Shown here: positions 33,068 through 41,869 of the stretch, piece after piece | How the letters are laid out: every line of letters begins with the position of its first letter | Numbering within the stretch: position 1 is the stretch's first letter | Origin: an uncultured Candidatus Melainabacteria bacterium | GTDB taxonomy: Bacteria; Cyanobacteriota; Vampirovibrionia; Gastranaerophilales; Gastranaerophilaceae | Direction of reading: 5' to 3' | DNA: 64,000 nt | NCBI GenBank assembly: GCA_934675685.1 | Contig: CAKURL010000003.1 | Span: 1 to 64,000, forward strand | Program-made: the position numbers and the translations under genes | The notes under the pieces: model-generated | The model's input: only the letters and a program-made list of their open reading frames with translations | What the model was told of the DNA's origin: nothing | The model's database searches: none

Positions 33068-34471
33068 GTGGAGAAATTTTTTTCAATTATTATACCTATT
33101 TATAATTGTGAAAAGTATTTGAATAAATGTTTAAATAGCGTGCTTTCGCAAACATTTTCTTCTTTTGAAGTCATTTGCGTAAACGATGGCTCTAAAGATA
33201 ATTCTTTAAAAATTTTAAAAGAATATGAGGCAAAAGATAAAAGAATAAAAATCATAAACAAGAAAAATGAAGGCCAAGGAATAGCAAGAAACGTAGCTCT
33301 TGAAATGGCAGAAGGAAAATATGTCTTGTGCTTGGATTCTGATGATTGGCTTGAAGAAGGGGCGTTGAAAAAGCTTTTTCAAAAGCTTGAGAGCCTAAAA
33401 CCTGATATTTTAATTTTTAATTATAAAAAATTTGATGAAACCACAAAAAAATCAAAAGAAATTTTTTATAACAAACCGTTTTATAAAAGGTTTGAAGAAA
33501 ATCTTTTTTCAAAAGAAGAAGCAAAAGACATTCTTTTTTCTATTAATGCTTTGCCTTTTAAGGTCTATAGAAGGGAATTTTTAATAGAAAACGAAATAAA
33601 ATATGCACCAACGCGCTTTATTGAAGACCATAGCTTTATGATAAAAGCTTTTCTTTTAGCGAATTCTTTTTGTTGTTTAAATGAATTTATCTCAAATTAC
33701 AGAGTGCATTCAAACTCCACGACTTCTTTATCTTATAAACACATAGATACTTTTGAAAAAGTCTTTTATTTGTGCACAAATATTTTTGAAAAATATAAAT
33801 TCGATGACGGCGCGCTTTTAGCTTCGTATTTGGAAAATCGAATGAAGCGCTTATGTTTTTATTTTTCTATAATGCCACTAGCTAAAAAGAAAAAATATTT
33901 TGATATGGCAAAAAGAATTGTAAAATATATTGATAAAACTTATGGTGCACGTTTTTTAAAAACTATTTCTCATAAATTTATGTATAGACAATTTTTGGAA
34001 AATAGTTTTTTGGGTTTTGAATTGACAAGAATTCAAATAATGTTTAATATAAAAATATTCGATAAAGTGGAAAATATGGCAAATTATCTCGATTTATATA
34101 AAAAAATACATTTAGATAGAATAATAAAAAATCTTGCAAAAAAATATAAAAATAAAAAAGTTGTGATTTATGGCGCAGGGATTATGGCAAGGGTTTTGTT
34201 CGAAAACTACGATTTAAAGGAACTTCCAATTATTGCCATTTGTGATAAAAGATTCAACGGAGACGAAAGCTTTTTTGGCTATAAAGCAATTTCTCCTAGT
34301 GCGCTTAAAGACTTAGATTTTGATGTAGTTTTGGTGTTGTTAAAGCAACATCGAAAAATAAAAGAATATTTAAAATATGATTTATTGTTTGATTTAAAAA
34401 AAGAAGATTTTAAGGTTGAAAGTTTTTTAAAATTGCCATTTGGTGTTGCTTTAAAGGAGTTATTTTTTTAA
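33068..34471 (+). CDS. GT2-family glycosyltransferase with C-terminal Rossmann-like domain
   Basis: 467 residues from a GTG start at 33068, placed 10 bases after AAGGA; the more upstream open frame overlaps the promoter. Residues 1-~250 are GT2 (FSIIIPIYN, VNDGS, LDSDDW, EDHSFMIKA). Residues ~363-467 form a Rossmann-like domain (KVVIYGAGIMARVL, IAICDKRF, FDVVLVLLKQH). It resembles the C-terminal domain of the ferredoxin/pyruvyltransferase protein on the other side of the phosphonate genes. It is followed directly by the LicD gene (TAAATG overlap). It probably builds the acceptor glycan. Confidence 0.88.
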   Translation: MEKFFSIIIPIYNCEKYLNKCLNSVLSQTFSSFEVICVNDGSKDNSLKILKEYEAKDKRIKIINKKNEGQGIARNVALEMAEGKYVLCLDSDDWLEEGALKKLFQKLESLKPDILIFNYKKFDETTKKSKEIFYNKPFYKRFEENLFSKEEAKDILFSINALPFKVYRREFLIENEIKYAPTRFIEDHSFMIKAFLLANSFCCLNEFISNYRVHSNSTTSLSYKHIDTFEKVFYLCTNIFEKYKFDDGALLASYLENRMKRLCFYFSIMPLAKKKKYFDMAKRIVKYIDKTYGARFLKTISHKFMYRQFLENSFLGFELTRIQIMFNIKIFDKVENMANYLDLYKKIHLDRIIKNLAKKYKNKKVVIYGAGIMARVLFENYDLKELPIIAICDKRFNGDESFFGYKAISPSALKDLDFDVVLVLLKQHRKIKEYLKYDLLFDLKKEDFKVESFLKLPFGVALKELFF

Positions 34472-35542
34472 ATGAAAAAATATAAAGAATTATATAGTGA
34501 AAAATTAAATGAATTTAAAACTCTTTCTTCGAGCCTTGAAGCCACAAAACTAAAGCCCGCAAAAGGGGCGCTTCGAGATCATCAGCTTAAAATTTTTGAA
34601 TTTGCAAAAAAGATGATAAAAACATTTGATGAGCAAAAAATAAACTATTTTTTAGTAGGCGGAACCTTAATTGGTGCCATAAGGCATAAAGGCTTTGTGC
34701 CTTGGGACGATGATTTTGACCTTGGCATGATGAGAGATGATTATGATAAAATGCTCGAATTTTGCAAAAAAAATTATATTTCAATAGACCCAAAAGAAAT
34801 TACATTCACCCCAAAAAATAGAACTTATGTTTGGGCAAAATATTTAAAAAAATATCCAAATAAAATAATTTATTCTAAAACCCCTCATCATACCCAAATC
34901 CTTTGTGGAGAAGATATTGAAAACTTTGTAAATATAGATGTTTTTCCCCATGACAACTATTCAAAAGATCTTGATATTGAAGAATATAATAGATATATGG
35001 AAGAAATTGCAGGAAAAAAATATACAATTGGAAGATATGATAAAGTTTTGGAATTTTTTGACTCCGAAAGGCTAAATAACCCTATTTTTGATAAATCCGG
35101 CCCAATAATTTTTTATGGATTGGATAACATTGATAATTATATTTTGTCAAGGACGGGCTTTTTTAGCTATGATATGATTTTTCCTTTGAAAAAAGCGAAG
35201 TTTGAAGATTTTGAAATTTCTATTCAAAACAAACCTCTTGAATTTGCAAGTCTTCAATATAAAAATTTTATGGAAATGCCACAAGATATTGAAATCTCCC
35301 CTCATATCAAAAGAAGAGAAAATGATTTGTTGAAAAATAAAATTGTGAATTTTAAAAGCTTTTTGGTTGGAGTTTTGGCTAAAATTTGCTATAAAAACGC
35401 AAACGAAGAAAATATCTACTTAAAACAATTTGTTTTAAGCGTCCTTAAAGAAGGGCTTTTAGAAAAAAAAGGCGAAGAAAAATATAAAGAACTTTTAGAA
35501 GAAATTAATCTAAAGCTCGAATTTCTAAAATCAATTTCTTAA
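34472..35542 (+). CDS. LicD-family phosphotransferase
   Basis: A 356-residue LicD protein. It shows YFLVGGTLIGAIRHKG, then PWDDDFDLGMM, the metal-binding core of enzymes that transfer phosphocholine or analogous groups from CDP-linked donors onto glycans. It is a clear paralogue of the LicD half of the protein at 6904, also sharing TKLKPAKG before the core and FPLKKAK after it. Position next to the phosphonate operon suggests that it transfers a CMP-activated 2-hydroxyethylphosphonate, as PntD-like LicD proteins are thought to do for aminoethylphosphonate. It overlaps the convergent next gene by 12 bases. Confidence 0.88.
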   Translation: MKKYKELYSEKLNEFKTLSSSLEATKLKPAKGALRDHQLKIFEFAKKMIKTFDEQKINYFLVGGTLIGAIRHKGFVPWDDDFDLGMMRDDYDKMLEFCKKNYISIDPKEITFTPKNRTYVWAKYLKKYPNKIIYSKTPHHTQILCGEDIENFVNIDVFPHDNYSKDLDIEEYNRYMEEIAGKKYTIGRYDKVLEFFDSERLNNPIFDKSGPIIFYGLDNIDNYILSRTGFFSYDMIFPLKKAKFEDFEISIQNKPLEFASLQYKNFMEMPQDIEISPHIKRRENDLLKNKIVNFKSFLVGVLAKICYKNANEENIYLKQFVLSVLKEGLLEKKGEEKYKELLEEINLKLEFLKSIS

Positions 35543-36871
35543 AAACTTAGAAATTTCTTCAATGATTTTCGAAGAAGAATTTTCTTTTCCAAGCTCTAAT
35601 TCTTCAAGGCAAGCTTGCCTTTCGGGCTTTTTATAATCATTTTTTTCAAAAATAAGAGAGTTTAAAATCTTTTCAAGCTCTTCTTTGTTTTTTGCTTGGT
35701 AATATGAATTAGAGATTTTTTGGACGCTTTCGTTAAATTCTGCCCCTTCTTTTGAAATCAAATGCACGCAAGGTTTTTTTGTAAATAAATACTCCGTTAA
35801 AAACGAGCCGCAATCTGTGATTAAAATAGACGATTTTTTAAGCAAAGGAATGTATGCTCCTGATAGAAAAACTTCCCCGATTTTTCCCCATCTATTAAAA
35901 TATTCATCAACTTCTTTTTTGGACATAAAATTTGACGAAATCAAAAAATTGTATAACAAAGGGTGCGGTTTAAATACCCAATTTAGGTCTTTATTTTTAA
36001 AAGCAAAGTCTTGGATAAATTTTGCGCTCCAATCAAAAGTGGAAAGCCTGATGTTTTCTCCTGTCACGGACCAATGGGGTGCATAAATTATATATTTTTC
36101 TTCGTTTGGAGTTTTGTCTTTTAGAATTTCATCAATTTGAGGGTGACCCACAGAAATTAAATTCTTTCCTTCGTTTGGTATTTTTTTAGAAAACTCATCT
36201 TTAATGGATTCGTTTAAAACAAAATGCCCTGTGACATATTGATGGAAACGAAGTCCATATTCAAAAAACATCTTAGTTGTCGCAATGAAATATGGGACAT
36301 AAAAAGTTAAAGCAAATTTAGAGCAAACAACGGGCCCTTGGGAGGTTTCTACGTACCAAGGGTGCTGATATATTATTATATCGGGCTTTGGCTTCATTTT
36401 TTCAAAAGGAATAAATTTATCTTTTGAAATATCAAAAGCATATTTGACCTTTATATTTTTCTTTTTGAAAAATTCATAAGTTTCTTTAACATCTTTTTTT
36501 GTTTGATAATTGAAGTTTTCTTTTGAAGCAGCGCACTTTGTGGCAAAAACAATAGGCTCGAAGCGTTCGTCTTTTTCCATTTGCTCATATAAGCTTTGGC
36601 ATTTCCATTTCGAAGGGTCGTAAACATAAAAAGCAACGTTGAGCTTTTCTTTTCGTTCTAATTTTTGTTTTAATTTTATTTTGACTTTTTTTTGATTTTT
36701 TTCAATATAATTTAAATTTTTTTCGATTTTTGTGTCATATCCAAATTTCAAAATTTTTTCTTCAAGTTCTTTTGGAAAAAAACACTTGATAATCTTTGAA
36801 AGCCCTTCTGGGCTTGGGGTGCACAAGAAAAAAGTTTTAGCAAAAGATGTCATAACTTTTTTAAAATTCAT
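35531..36871 (-). CDS. CDP-glycerol glycerophosphotransferase-like protein (TagB/TagF family)
   Basis: A 446-residue GT-B-fold protein of the teichoic-acid polymerase/primase family. It shows YAPHWS, FKPHP (the catalytic-site HP), and TDCGSFLTEYLF followed by KKPCVHL, which correspond to the YAPTWR, KPHP and SDYSSxxFDF-type motifs. Gram-positive relatives transfer glycerol or ribitol phosphate from the CDP-polyol. Here it converges on a LicD gene, and the same two domains are fused at 6904, so it probably acts on the same phosphorylated polymer. An AAGGA precedes the ATG. Confidence 0.83.
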   Translation of the reverse strand: MNFKKVMTSFAKTFFLCTPSPEGLSKIIKCFFPKELEEKILKFGYDTKIEKNLNYIEKNQKKVKIKLKQKLERKEKLNVAFYVYDPSKWKCQSLYEQMEKDERFEPIVFATKCAASKENFNYQTKKDVKETYEFFKKKNIKVKYAFDISKDKFIPFEKMKPKPDIIIYQHPWYVETSQGPVVCSKFALTFYVPYFIATTKMFFEYGLRFHQYVTGHFVLNESIKDEFSKKIPNEGKNLISVGHPQIDEILKDKTPNEEKYIIYAPHWSVTGENIRLSTFDWSAKFIQDFAFKNKDLNWVFKPHPLLYNFLISSNFMSKKEVDEYFNRWGKIGEVFLSGAYIPLLKKSSILITDCGSFLTEYLFTKKPCVHLISKEGAEFNESVQKISNSYYQAKNKEELEKILNSLIFEKNDYKKPERQACLEELELGKENSSSKIIEEISKFLRN

Positions 36872-36953
36872 AAAACTTTTTTCCTTGTTTTCTCCTTGAA
36901 TATTGTGGGCTAAAACTAAGCATTTGTCAAATTCAAGGCTGAATTATTAAAAA

Positions 36954-37724
36954 TTACATATTTAAAACACGCTCTACGTTTTTAATGGGTAAATATAAGA
37001 AGGCGCTTTTTGGGCCGGTGTAATGACCTGTTTTTTCTAGGTTTTTCATGCCTTCTTCGATTTCTTTTTGAATTTTTTTAGTTGGGCATTTGAAGCCTAA
37101 TTTATAATAAAAAGGAATTGGAGTCCCTTTTGAGCGGTCTATTGTTGTGGCTTCTAGGGCTATTTTTCCTTTTAAACCTAATTCTTTGCTTAATTCTGCT
37201 ACTTTTTTGACTGCTTCTGTGCCAGAGCCCGAGCCTTCTCCCGTTAAATGGCTGATATAAAGACAATGTGCTTTTCCATTAAAGTCTAAATATTCTTTTG
37301 GAAAATCGCTTGTTTCTCTTCTATCAAAGTGCCTTTCAAAGCAGCGCAAATTTGCTTTTTTTCCTTGAATATCGACTTTTATTGTATAAAGTTCGCCATA
37401 AGATTCAATGTTCACGATAGGCTTTTTTGAAATAGTTTTTTGTGAAATTTGAATAGATTCTTTTTCGGCTTCAAAGGGCAGTTGCTCTCCTTTTTTTAGC
37501 TTTTCTTTTTGTTTTGAAAAAGGGGCAAAAATGCTCAAGAAAGAAAGCTTTTGCCTTGTTTTAAGCGCGTTATGGTCTTGTTTTTCTTTGTTTTTGCGTG
37601 ATAAAATTACCTCGTCAATTTTTTCGGAGGGAAAATGATGTGCCTTAAAGGAAATTTGGCTTTGAGCTTGCTTTTTTGGAGTTCTTAAAAGGCTGTTATT
37701 AATGTTATTTAATGCTATTGGCAT
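36954..37724 (-). CDS. GNAT-like acetyltransferase domain protein with disordered N-terminus
   Basis: 256 residues. About 1-110 are Lys/Gln/Ser-rich, probably disordered, and contain QISFKA, a peptide type I associate with proteins of Gastranaerophilales-like bacteria (recollection, not checked). Residues ~115-245 have a GNAT-like layout: YISHLTGEGSGSGTEAV resembles the acetyl-CoA pyrophosphate loop, and PFYYKLGFK is the typical final motif. Substrate is unknown. No signal peptide. It is a single gene; AAAGG precedes the ATG. Confidence in the fold is moderate because the pyrophosphate loop is atypical (GEGSGSGT). Confidence 0.65.
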   Translation of the reverse strand: MPIALNNINNSLLRTPKKQAQSQISFKAHHFPSEKIDEVILSRKNKEKQDHNALKTRQKLSFLSIFAPFSKQKEKLKKGEQLPFEAEKESIQISQKTISKKPIVNIESYGELYTIKVDIQGKKANLRCFERHFDRRETSDFPKEYLDFNGKAHCLYISHLTGEGSGSGTEAVKKVAELSKELGLKGKIALEATTIDRSKGTPIPFYYKLGFKCPTKKIQKEIEEGMKNLEKTGHYTGPKSAFLYLPIKNVERVLNM

Positions 37725-37802
37725 TTTGACCTTTATAATCTAAAATTAAATTCGCGCGAATAGTTTAATTATATAATGCTTCTAAATAAAATTTTTTGCT
37801 TG

Positions 37803-37833
37803 AAAAAAGCCGCAAAAAAAATATTGCGGCTTT
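37803..37833 (-). terminator. Rho-independent terminator for dapL
   Basis: AAAGCCGCAA/TTGCGGCTTT, a 10-bp stem with an 8-base loop; on the minus strand it ends in a T-run, 18 bases after the dapL stop. Confidence 0.85.
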
Positions 37834-37850
37834 AGTGTAAATTTAAAATG

Positions 37851-39035
37851 CTATTTGCTAAGCAAGTTATCTAGGCGCTCCATTGCTTCTTTTGTTGCTT
37901 CTTTTGTGCCAAAAGAAGTTAATCTAAAGAAGCCTTCGCCATTTTCCCCAAAGCCAGAGCCTGGGGTGCCCACAACTTGAATATTTTCTAATAAATAGTC
38001 GAAAAATTCCCAAGAGGACATGTTATTTGGGCATTTTAGCCAAATATAGGGAGAATTTATTCCACCTGTGAAATAAATGTCGTGTTTTTTTAAGGTTTGG
38101 GCAATCATTTTTGCGTTTTCTTTATAATAATCTATGTTTTCTTTGATTTCTTTTTGCCCAGCTTCTGTATAAATCGCTTGTGCGCCTTTTTGGACAATAT
38201 ACGCAACGCCATTAAATTTTGTTGTTTGGCGCCTTAGCCACATTTTGTTTAAGCTCATATCTTCAAAAACAAGCTCTTTAGAAACCACAGTATAGCCGCA
38301 GCGCGTCCCTGTGAAGCCTGCAGTTTTTGAATAAGAACAAAATTCAATTGCACATTTTTTTGCTCCTTCGATTTCAAAAATACTTCTTGGCAAGTTTTCG
38401 TCTGTAATGAAACATTCATAAGCGCTATCAAAAAGAATAACCGCGTTATTTGAAAGTGCATAATCGACCCATTTTTTAAGCTGCTCTTTGTTATATGTTG
38501 CTCCTGTTGGGTTATTTGGAGAGCAAAGATAGATTATATCTGCATTTATGGAATTATCAGGCAAAGGCAAAAAGTCGTTTTCTTCATCTGCTTTGATAAA
38601 AACAATTTTTCTATCTTGCATTAAGTTTGTATCTACATATACAGGGTATACTGGGTCTGGGATTAAGACAGTGTTGTCTTTGTCAAATAAATCTAAGATG
38701 TTTCCAAGGTCAGATTTTGCGCCGTCTGAGATGAAGATTTCATCTAAATCAAGCTCAACATTTCTTTTTTTATAATATTTTTGAATTTCTTCTTTTAAAA
38801 AGCTATAGCCTTGCTCTGGGCCGTAGCCATGGAAGCCTTCTTTTTCGCCCATTTCTTCACTTGCTTTTTTAAGCGCCTCCACAACGCTTTTGCACAAAGG
38901 CTTTGTGACGTCTCCTATTCCTAGTCTTATGATTTTTTTATCTGGGTTTTCTTTTGAATATTCGCTCACTTTTTTTGCGATTGTGGAAAAAAGATAGCTT
39001 TCTTTGAGCTTTTGATAATTTTTGTTGATTTTCAT
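37851..39035 (-). CDS. dapL: LL-diaminopimelate aminotransferase
   Basis: A 394-residue PLP enzyme converting tetrahydrodipicolinate directly to LL-diaminopimelate for lysine and peptidoglycan. It begins with the family-typical YLFSTIAKKV and has RLGIGDVTKPL, GFHGYGPEQGY, FISDGAKSDLGN, CSPNNPTGA, and the cofactor lysine in SYSKTAGFTGTRCGY. These are diagnostic of DapL rather than generic class I aminotransferases. DapL is found in plants, cyanobacteria, chlamydiae and some anaerobes, which fits a cyanobacteria-related lineage. It is monocistronic with its own terminator. Confidence 0.95.
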   Translation of the reverse strand: MKINKNYQKLKESYLFSTIAKKVSEYSKENPDKKIIRLGIGDVTKPLCKSVVEALKKASEEMGEKEGFHGYGPEQGYSFLKEEIQKYYKKRNVELDLDEIFISDGAKSDLGNILDLFDKDNTVLIPDPVYPVYVDTNLMQDRKIVFIKADEENDFLPLPDNSINADIIYLCSPNNPTGATYNKEQLKKWVDYALSNNAVILFDSAYECFITDENLPRSIFEIEGAKKCAIEFCSYSKTAGFTGTRCGYTVVSKELVFEDMSLNKMWLRRQTTKFNGVAYIVQKGAQAIYTEAGQKEIKENIDYYKENAKMIAQTLKKHDIYFTGGINSPYIWLKCPNNMSSWEFFDYLLENIQVVGTPGSGFGENGEGFFRLTSFGTKEATKEAMERLDNLLSK

Positions 39036-39065
39036 ATTTCCTCTTTTCTTCTTTTGCTCTGCTTT

Positions 39066-39857
39066 TTAAATTTTTCTTATTTGGGACAATAAAAATTTCG
39101 TATAGTCGTTTTTTGGGTGGTTGAAGATTTCTTCTGTCGGGCCAAATTCTGCGATTTTTCCTTTGTCCATGACGGCAATTTTATCAGACAAATATTTCAC
39201 TAAATTGAGATCATGGGAAATGAAAAGGATAGTTAAATCGAGCTTTTCTTTTAATTCTATCAAAAGATTAATCACTTGAGCGCTTATCGAAATATCAAGA
39301 GCGCTCACAGGCTCATCTGCCACAACGAACTCCGGCTTTAAAATAAGAGCTCTTGCGATTGCAATTCTTTGCCTTTGACCTCCGGAAAATTCGTGCGGAT
39401 ATTTTTTTAAATCTTCCTTAGATAAACCCACAAGAGAAATTGTTTCATAAAGTCTTTCAAAGTTTTCTTTTTTTGTTTTGAAGATTTTATGGATTTTTAA
39501 AGGCTCAAGCAAAGTCTCTTCAATCTTCATCTTTGGGTTCAAGCTCGAATAAGGGTTTTGAAAGACCATTTGGATTTTTTTTCTGTAGTTAAAAGTTTCT
39601 TTCTTGTTGAAATTTAAAATATTTTCTTTGTCGTATAAAATCTCGCCTTCATCTGGCTTTATTAATTTTAAAATACAATTGGCTAAAGTCGTTTTTCCGC
39701 AGCCCGATTCGCCCACTAAAGACACGATTTCACCTTTATTTATTTTTAAATTGATGTTATTTAAGACAAGATTTTCTTCTTTTTTTGGGCTTAAGAAGTC
39801 TTGTTCTTGTTTATATACTTTTTTTAGGTTTTTTATTTCGATTAAAATATTATCCAC
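39066..39857 (-). CDS. Oligopeptide/dipeptide-type ABC transporter ATPase (OppF/DppF-like)
   Basis: A 263-residue ABC ATPase of the peptide-uptake class. Walker A is GESGCGKTT, the Q-loop is VFQNPYSSLNP (characteristic of OppF/DppF), the signature is FSGGQRQR, Walker B is FVVADEPVSALD, and the switch is ISHD. The C-terminal HPKNDYTKFLL end is typical. No permease or binding protein lies nearby, so it is either an orphan subunit or the locus is split. The start is a GTG at 39857, exactly 6 bases after an extended -10, with no Shine-Dalgarno, suggesting a leaderless mRNA. Confidence 0.88.
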   Translation of the reverse strand: MDNILIEIKNLKKVYKQEQDFLSPKKEENLVLNNINLKINKGEIVSLVGESGCGKTTLANCILKLIKPDEGEILYDKENILNFNKKETFNYRKKIQMVFQNPYSSLNPKMKIEETLLEPLKIHKIFKTKKENFERLYETISLVGLSKEDLKKYPHEFSGGQRQRIAIARALILKPEFVVADEPVSALDISISAQVINLLIELKEKLDLTILFISHDLNLVKYLSDKIAVMDKGKIAEFGPTEEIFNHPKNDYTKFLLSQIRKI

Positions 39858-39863
39858 GTTTTA

Positions 39864-39872
39864 ATTATAGCA
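39864..39872 (-). promoter_or_regulatory. Extended -10 promoter; predicted leaderless GTG-start transcript
   Basis: On the minus strand TGCTATAAT, then 6 bases, then the GTG of the OppF-like gene. Confidence 0.55.
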
Positions 39873-39953
39873 AATTTAGAAAAAAAGTGCTTTAATAGAT
39901 ATATTAATATTTTTAAAAATAAAATAATTTAGAAGGATATAAAGGGATAAAAA

Positions 39954-41612
39954 ATGAGAAGTGACAAATTGAAAAAAGGAATTGAACATGCGCCCCACAG
40001 AGCCTTATTATATGCCGGAGGGATTTCCGATTTAAACATCAAAAAACCTTTTATCGGGATTGCGAGCTCTTTTTCTGATTTAGTTCCGGGGCATGCCGGC
40101 ATGCGCGATTTAGAAAGACAAATCGAAAAAGGTATCCATTCAAATGGCGGTCAAGCCTTCATTTTTGGCGTTCCTGCCGTGTGCGACGGGCTTGCTATGG
40201 GTCATTGCGGCATGAGATATTCTCTTCCTTCTCGCGATTTGATTGCAGATTGCGTAGAGACTGTGGCTTCCGCTCACCAACTAGATGGACTTGTGCTTCT
40301 CACTAATTGCGACAAAATTACCCCTGGCATGCTAATTGCTGCTTTAAGGTTAAATATCCCATCTATCATTGTGACTGCTGGCCCTTCTTTAGAAGGCCAT
40401 TGCAAAGGCGAAACATTGACATTTATAAGAGGCTCCTCAGAGGCTGTTGGAAGATATAGAATAGGGGATATCTCAAAAGAAAAACTAGACGAAATGGTGC
40501 ACTATGCTTGCCCTACTTTTGGCTCTTGCCAAGGATTATACACGGCAAACACTCTAGCTTGTCTAACTGAAGTTATGGGTATGAGCTTATCTGGTTGCGC
40601 CACAGCAAGCGCTGTTTCAGCCAAGAAAAGAAGAATTGCTTTTGAATCAGGTTATGCAATTTGTGATATCATAAAAGAAAATATTCTTCCAAGAGACGTT
40701 ATCACAAAAGACTCTATTAAAAACGCGATTGTTGTAGACTTGGCTTTAGGCGGCTCCACAAATTCAATTTTGCATTTGCTTGCAATCGCTAAAAGTGCAG
40801 ATATCGAGCTTTCTTTAGACGATTTTGAAGAATTGAGCTTTAAAATTCCTCAAATCATAAAATTAGATCCATCAAGCACTTTGACTATGACCGACCTAGA
40901 TAACGCTGGAGGAATTGCTGGCGTATTTAAAACATTGTTTGGAAAAACTCCGGAATTTAAAGACACAGCAAATGTTATAGGTCAAAAAGTCTCTGAAATT
41001 GCAGAGCATGCTTGGGTGGATAATTCTGTAATTCATACTTTAGAAGACCCAATCACAACAAGCCCGGGGCTTGCGATTTTGCATGGCAACCTTGCACTTG
41101 ATGGCGCAGTTGTGAAAATTTCTGGCGTTGATAAAGATGTATTTGAATTTTCTGGGGTTGCTAAAGTCTTTAACCACGAAGAAGATGCTATGAAAGCGAT
41201 TGAAGATGATGTAGTGGTTGCAGGTGATGTTGTAGTTATCAGGAACGAAGGCCCTAAAGGCGGCCCTGGCATGAGAGAAATGCTTGCTCCAACAAGCCTT
41301 TTAGTTGGAAAAGGTTTAGGAAAAAAATGCGCTCTTATCACAGACGGCAGATTTTCAGGCGGAACAAGAGGGCTATGCGTTGGCCACATCGCTCCAGAAG
41401 CCGCAATAGGTGGGCCTATCGGGCTTATTAAAGATGGAGATATTATTAAAATTGACATCAACAAAAGGCTTATAAATTTAGACATAACTGAAGAAGAAAT
41501 GCAAAAAAGAAAAGCTGAATTTAAGCCATATATTAACGAAGTTCCAAAAGGATATTTGTCAAAATATCAAAGAAACGTTTCTCAAGCTAATTTTGGCGCG
41601 ATTGCAGAATAA
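39954..41612 (+). CDS. ilvD: Dihydroxy-acid dehydratase
   Basis: A 552-residue iron-sulfur dehydratase of valine, isoleucine and pantothenate synthesis, converting 2,3-dihydroxy acids to 2-oxo acids. It shows the start RSDKLKKGIEHAPHRALLYA, cluster-binding Cys in VCDGLAMGHCGM, TNCDKITPGM and GSCQGLYTANT, and the conserved end motifs PKGGPGMREM and TDGRFSGGTRG. The size is typical (~550-560). No other ilv gene is adjacent. It is preceded by AGAAGGATATAAAGGG and followed by a long stem-loop. Confidence 0.97.
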   Translation: MRSDKLKKGIEHAPHRALLYAGGISDLNIKKPFIGIASSFSDLVPGHAGMRDLERQIEKGIHSNGGQAFIFGVPAVCDGLAMGHCGMRYSLPSRDLIADCVETVASAHQLDGLVLLTNCDKITPGMLIAALRLNIPSIIVTAGPSLEGHCKGETLTFIRGSSEAVGRYRIGDISKEKLDEMVHYACPTFGSCQGLYTANTLACLTEVMGMSLSGCATASAVSAKKRRIAFESGYAICDIIKENILPRDVITKDSIKNAIVVDLALGGSTNSILHLLAIAKSADIELSLDDFEELSFKIPQIIKLDPSSTLTMTDLDNAGGIAGVFKTLFGKTPEFKDTANVIGQKVSEIAEHAWVDNSVIHTLEDPITTSPGLAILHGNLALDGAVVKISGVDKDVFEFSGVAKVFNHEEDAMKAIEDDVVVAGDVVVIRNEGPKGGPGMREMLAPTSLLVGKGLGKKCALITDGRFSGGTRGLCVGHIAPEAAIGGPIGLIKDGDIIKIDINKRLINLDITEEEMQKRKAEFKPYINEVPKGYLSKYQRNVSQANFGAIAE

Positions 41613-41641
41613 ATTCTTCAAAATTTAACTCTATTCAAAAT

Positions 41642-41704
41642 TAATTCTATCCATAAAAAAAACGGCTAATTTGTGAACAAATTAAGCCGTGATGGATAGA
41701 ATTA
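41642..41704 (+). ncRNA. Long two-part stem-loop after ilvD
   Basis: Outer stem AATTCTATCCAT/ATGGATAGAATT (41643-41654 with 41692-41703, 12 bp perfect). Inner stem ACGGCTAATTTGT with ACAAATTAAGCCGT (41662-41674 with 41677-41690, one bulge, 2-base loop). The stems are separated by an A-run on one side and a single G on the other. It is far larger than an ordinary terminator and has no T-run after it. It may be an mRNA-end structure, a small RNA or an interspersed repeat. Confidence 0.5.
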
Positions 41705-41732
41705 GTATTACGGAGTTTATAGAGGAGTTTAC

Positions 41733-41777
41733 ATGCTCTTTAACAGTCCTCAAAAAAATTAGTTGCTAGTTTTTTTA
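41733..41777 (+). other. Nine-codon ORF with Shine-Dalgarno leading into a terminator-like hairpin
   Basis: GAGGAG (41722-41727) precedes an ATG at 41733 encoding MLFNSPQKN and a TAG. The stop lies in the 5' arm of a hairpin (AAAAAAATTAG/CTAGTTTTTTT, 41752-41776) ending in a T-run. The order (ribosome site, tiny ORF, terminator) resembles an attenuator or leader-peptide device. It could also be accidental. Confidence 0.3.
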
Positions 41778-41834
41778 TGAAAAGTCAATTTTATTTACAA
41801 AAATTAACATAATTTTTTAAGTATTGTTATTTTT

Positions 41835-41864
41835 TTGACAAATTTTAAATTATAAAATATCCTA
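41835..41864 (+). promoter_or_regulatory. Promoter for ruvC
   Basis: TTGACA at 41835-41840. The -10 is either TATCCT (41859-41864, spacing 18) or the closer TATAAAAT (41851-41858). Both place the start site within a few bases of the ATG at 41870, so little or no leader is expected. Confidence 0.5.
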
Positions 41865-41869
41865 CTTGT

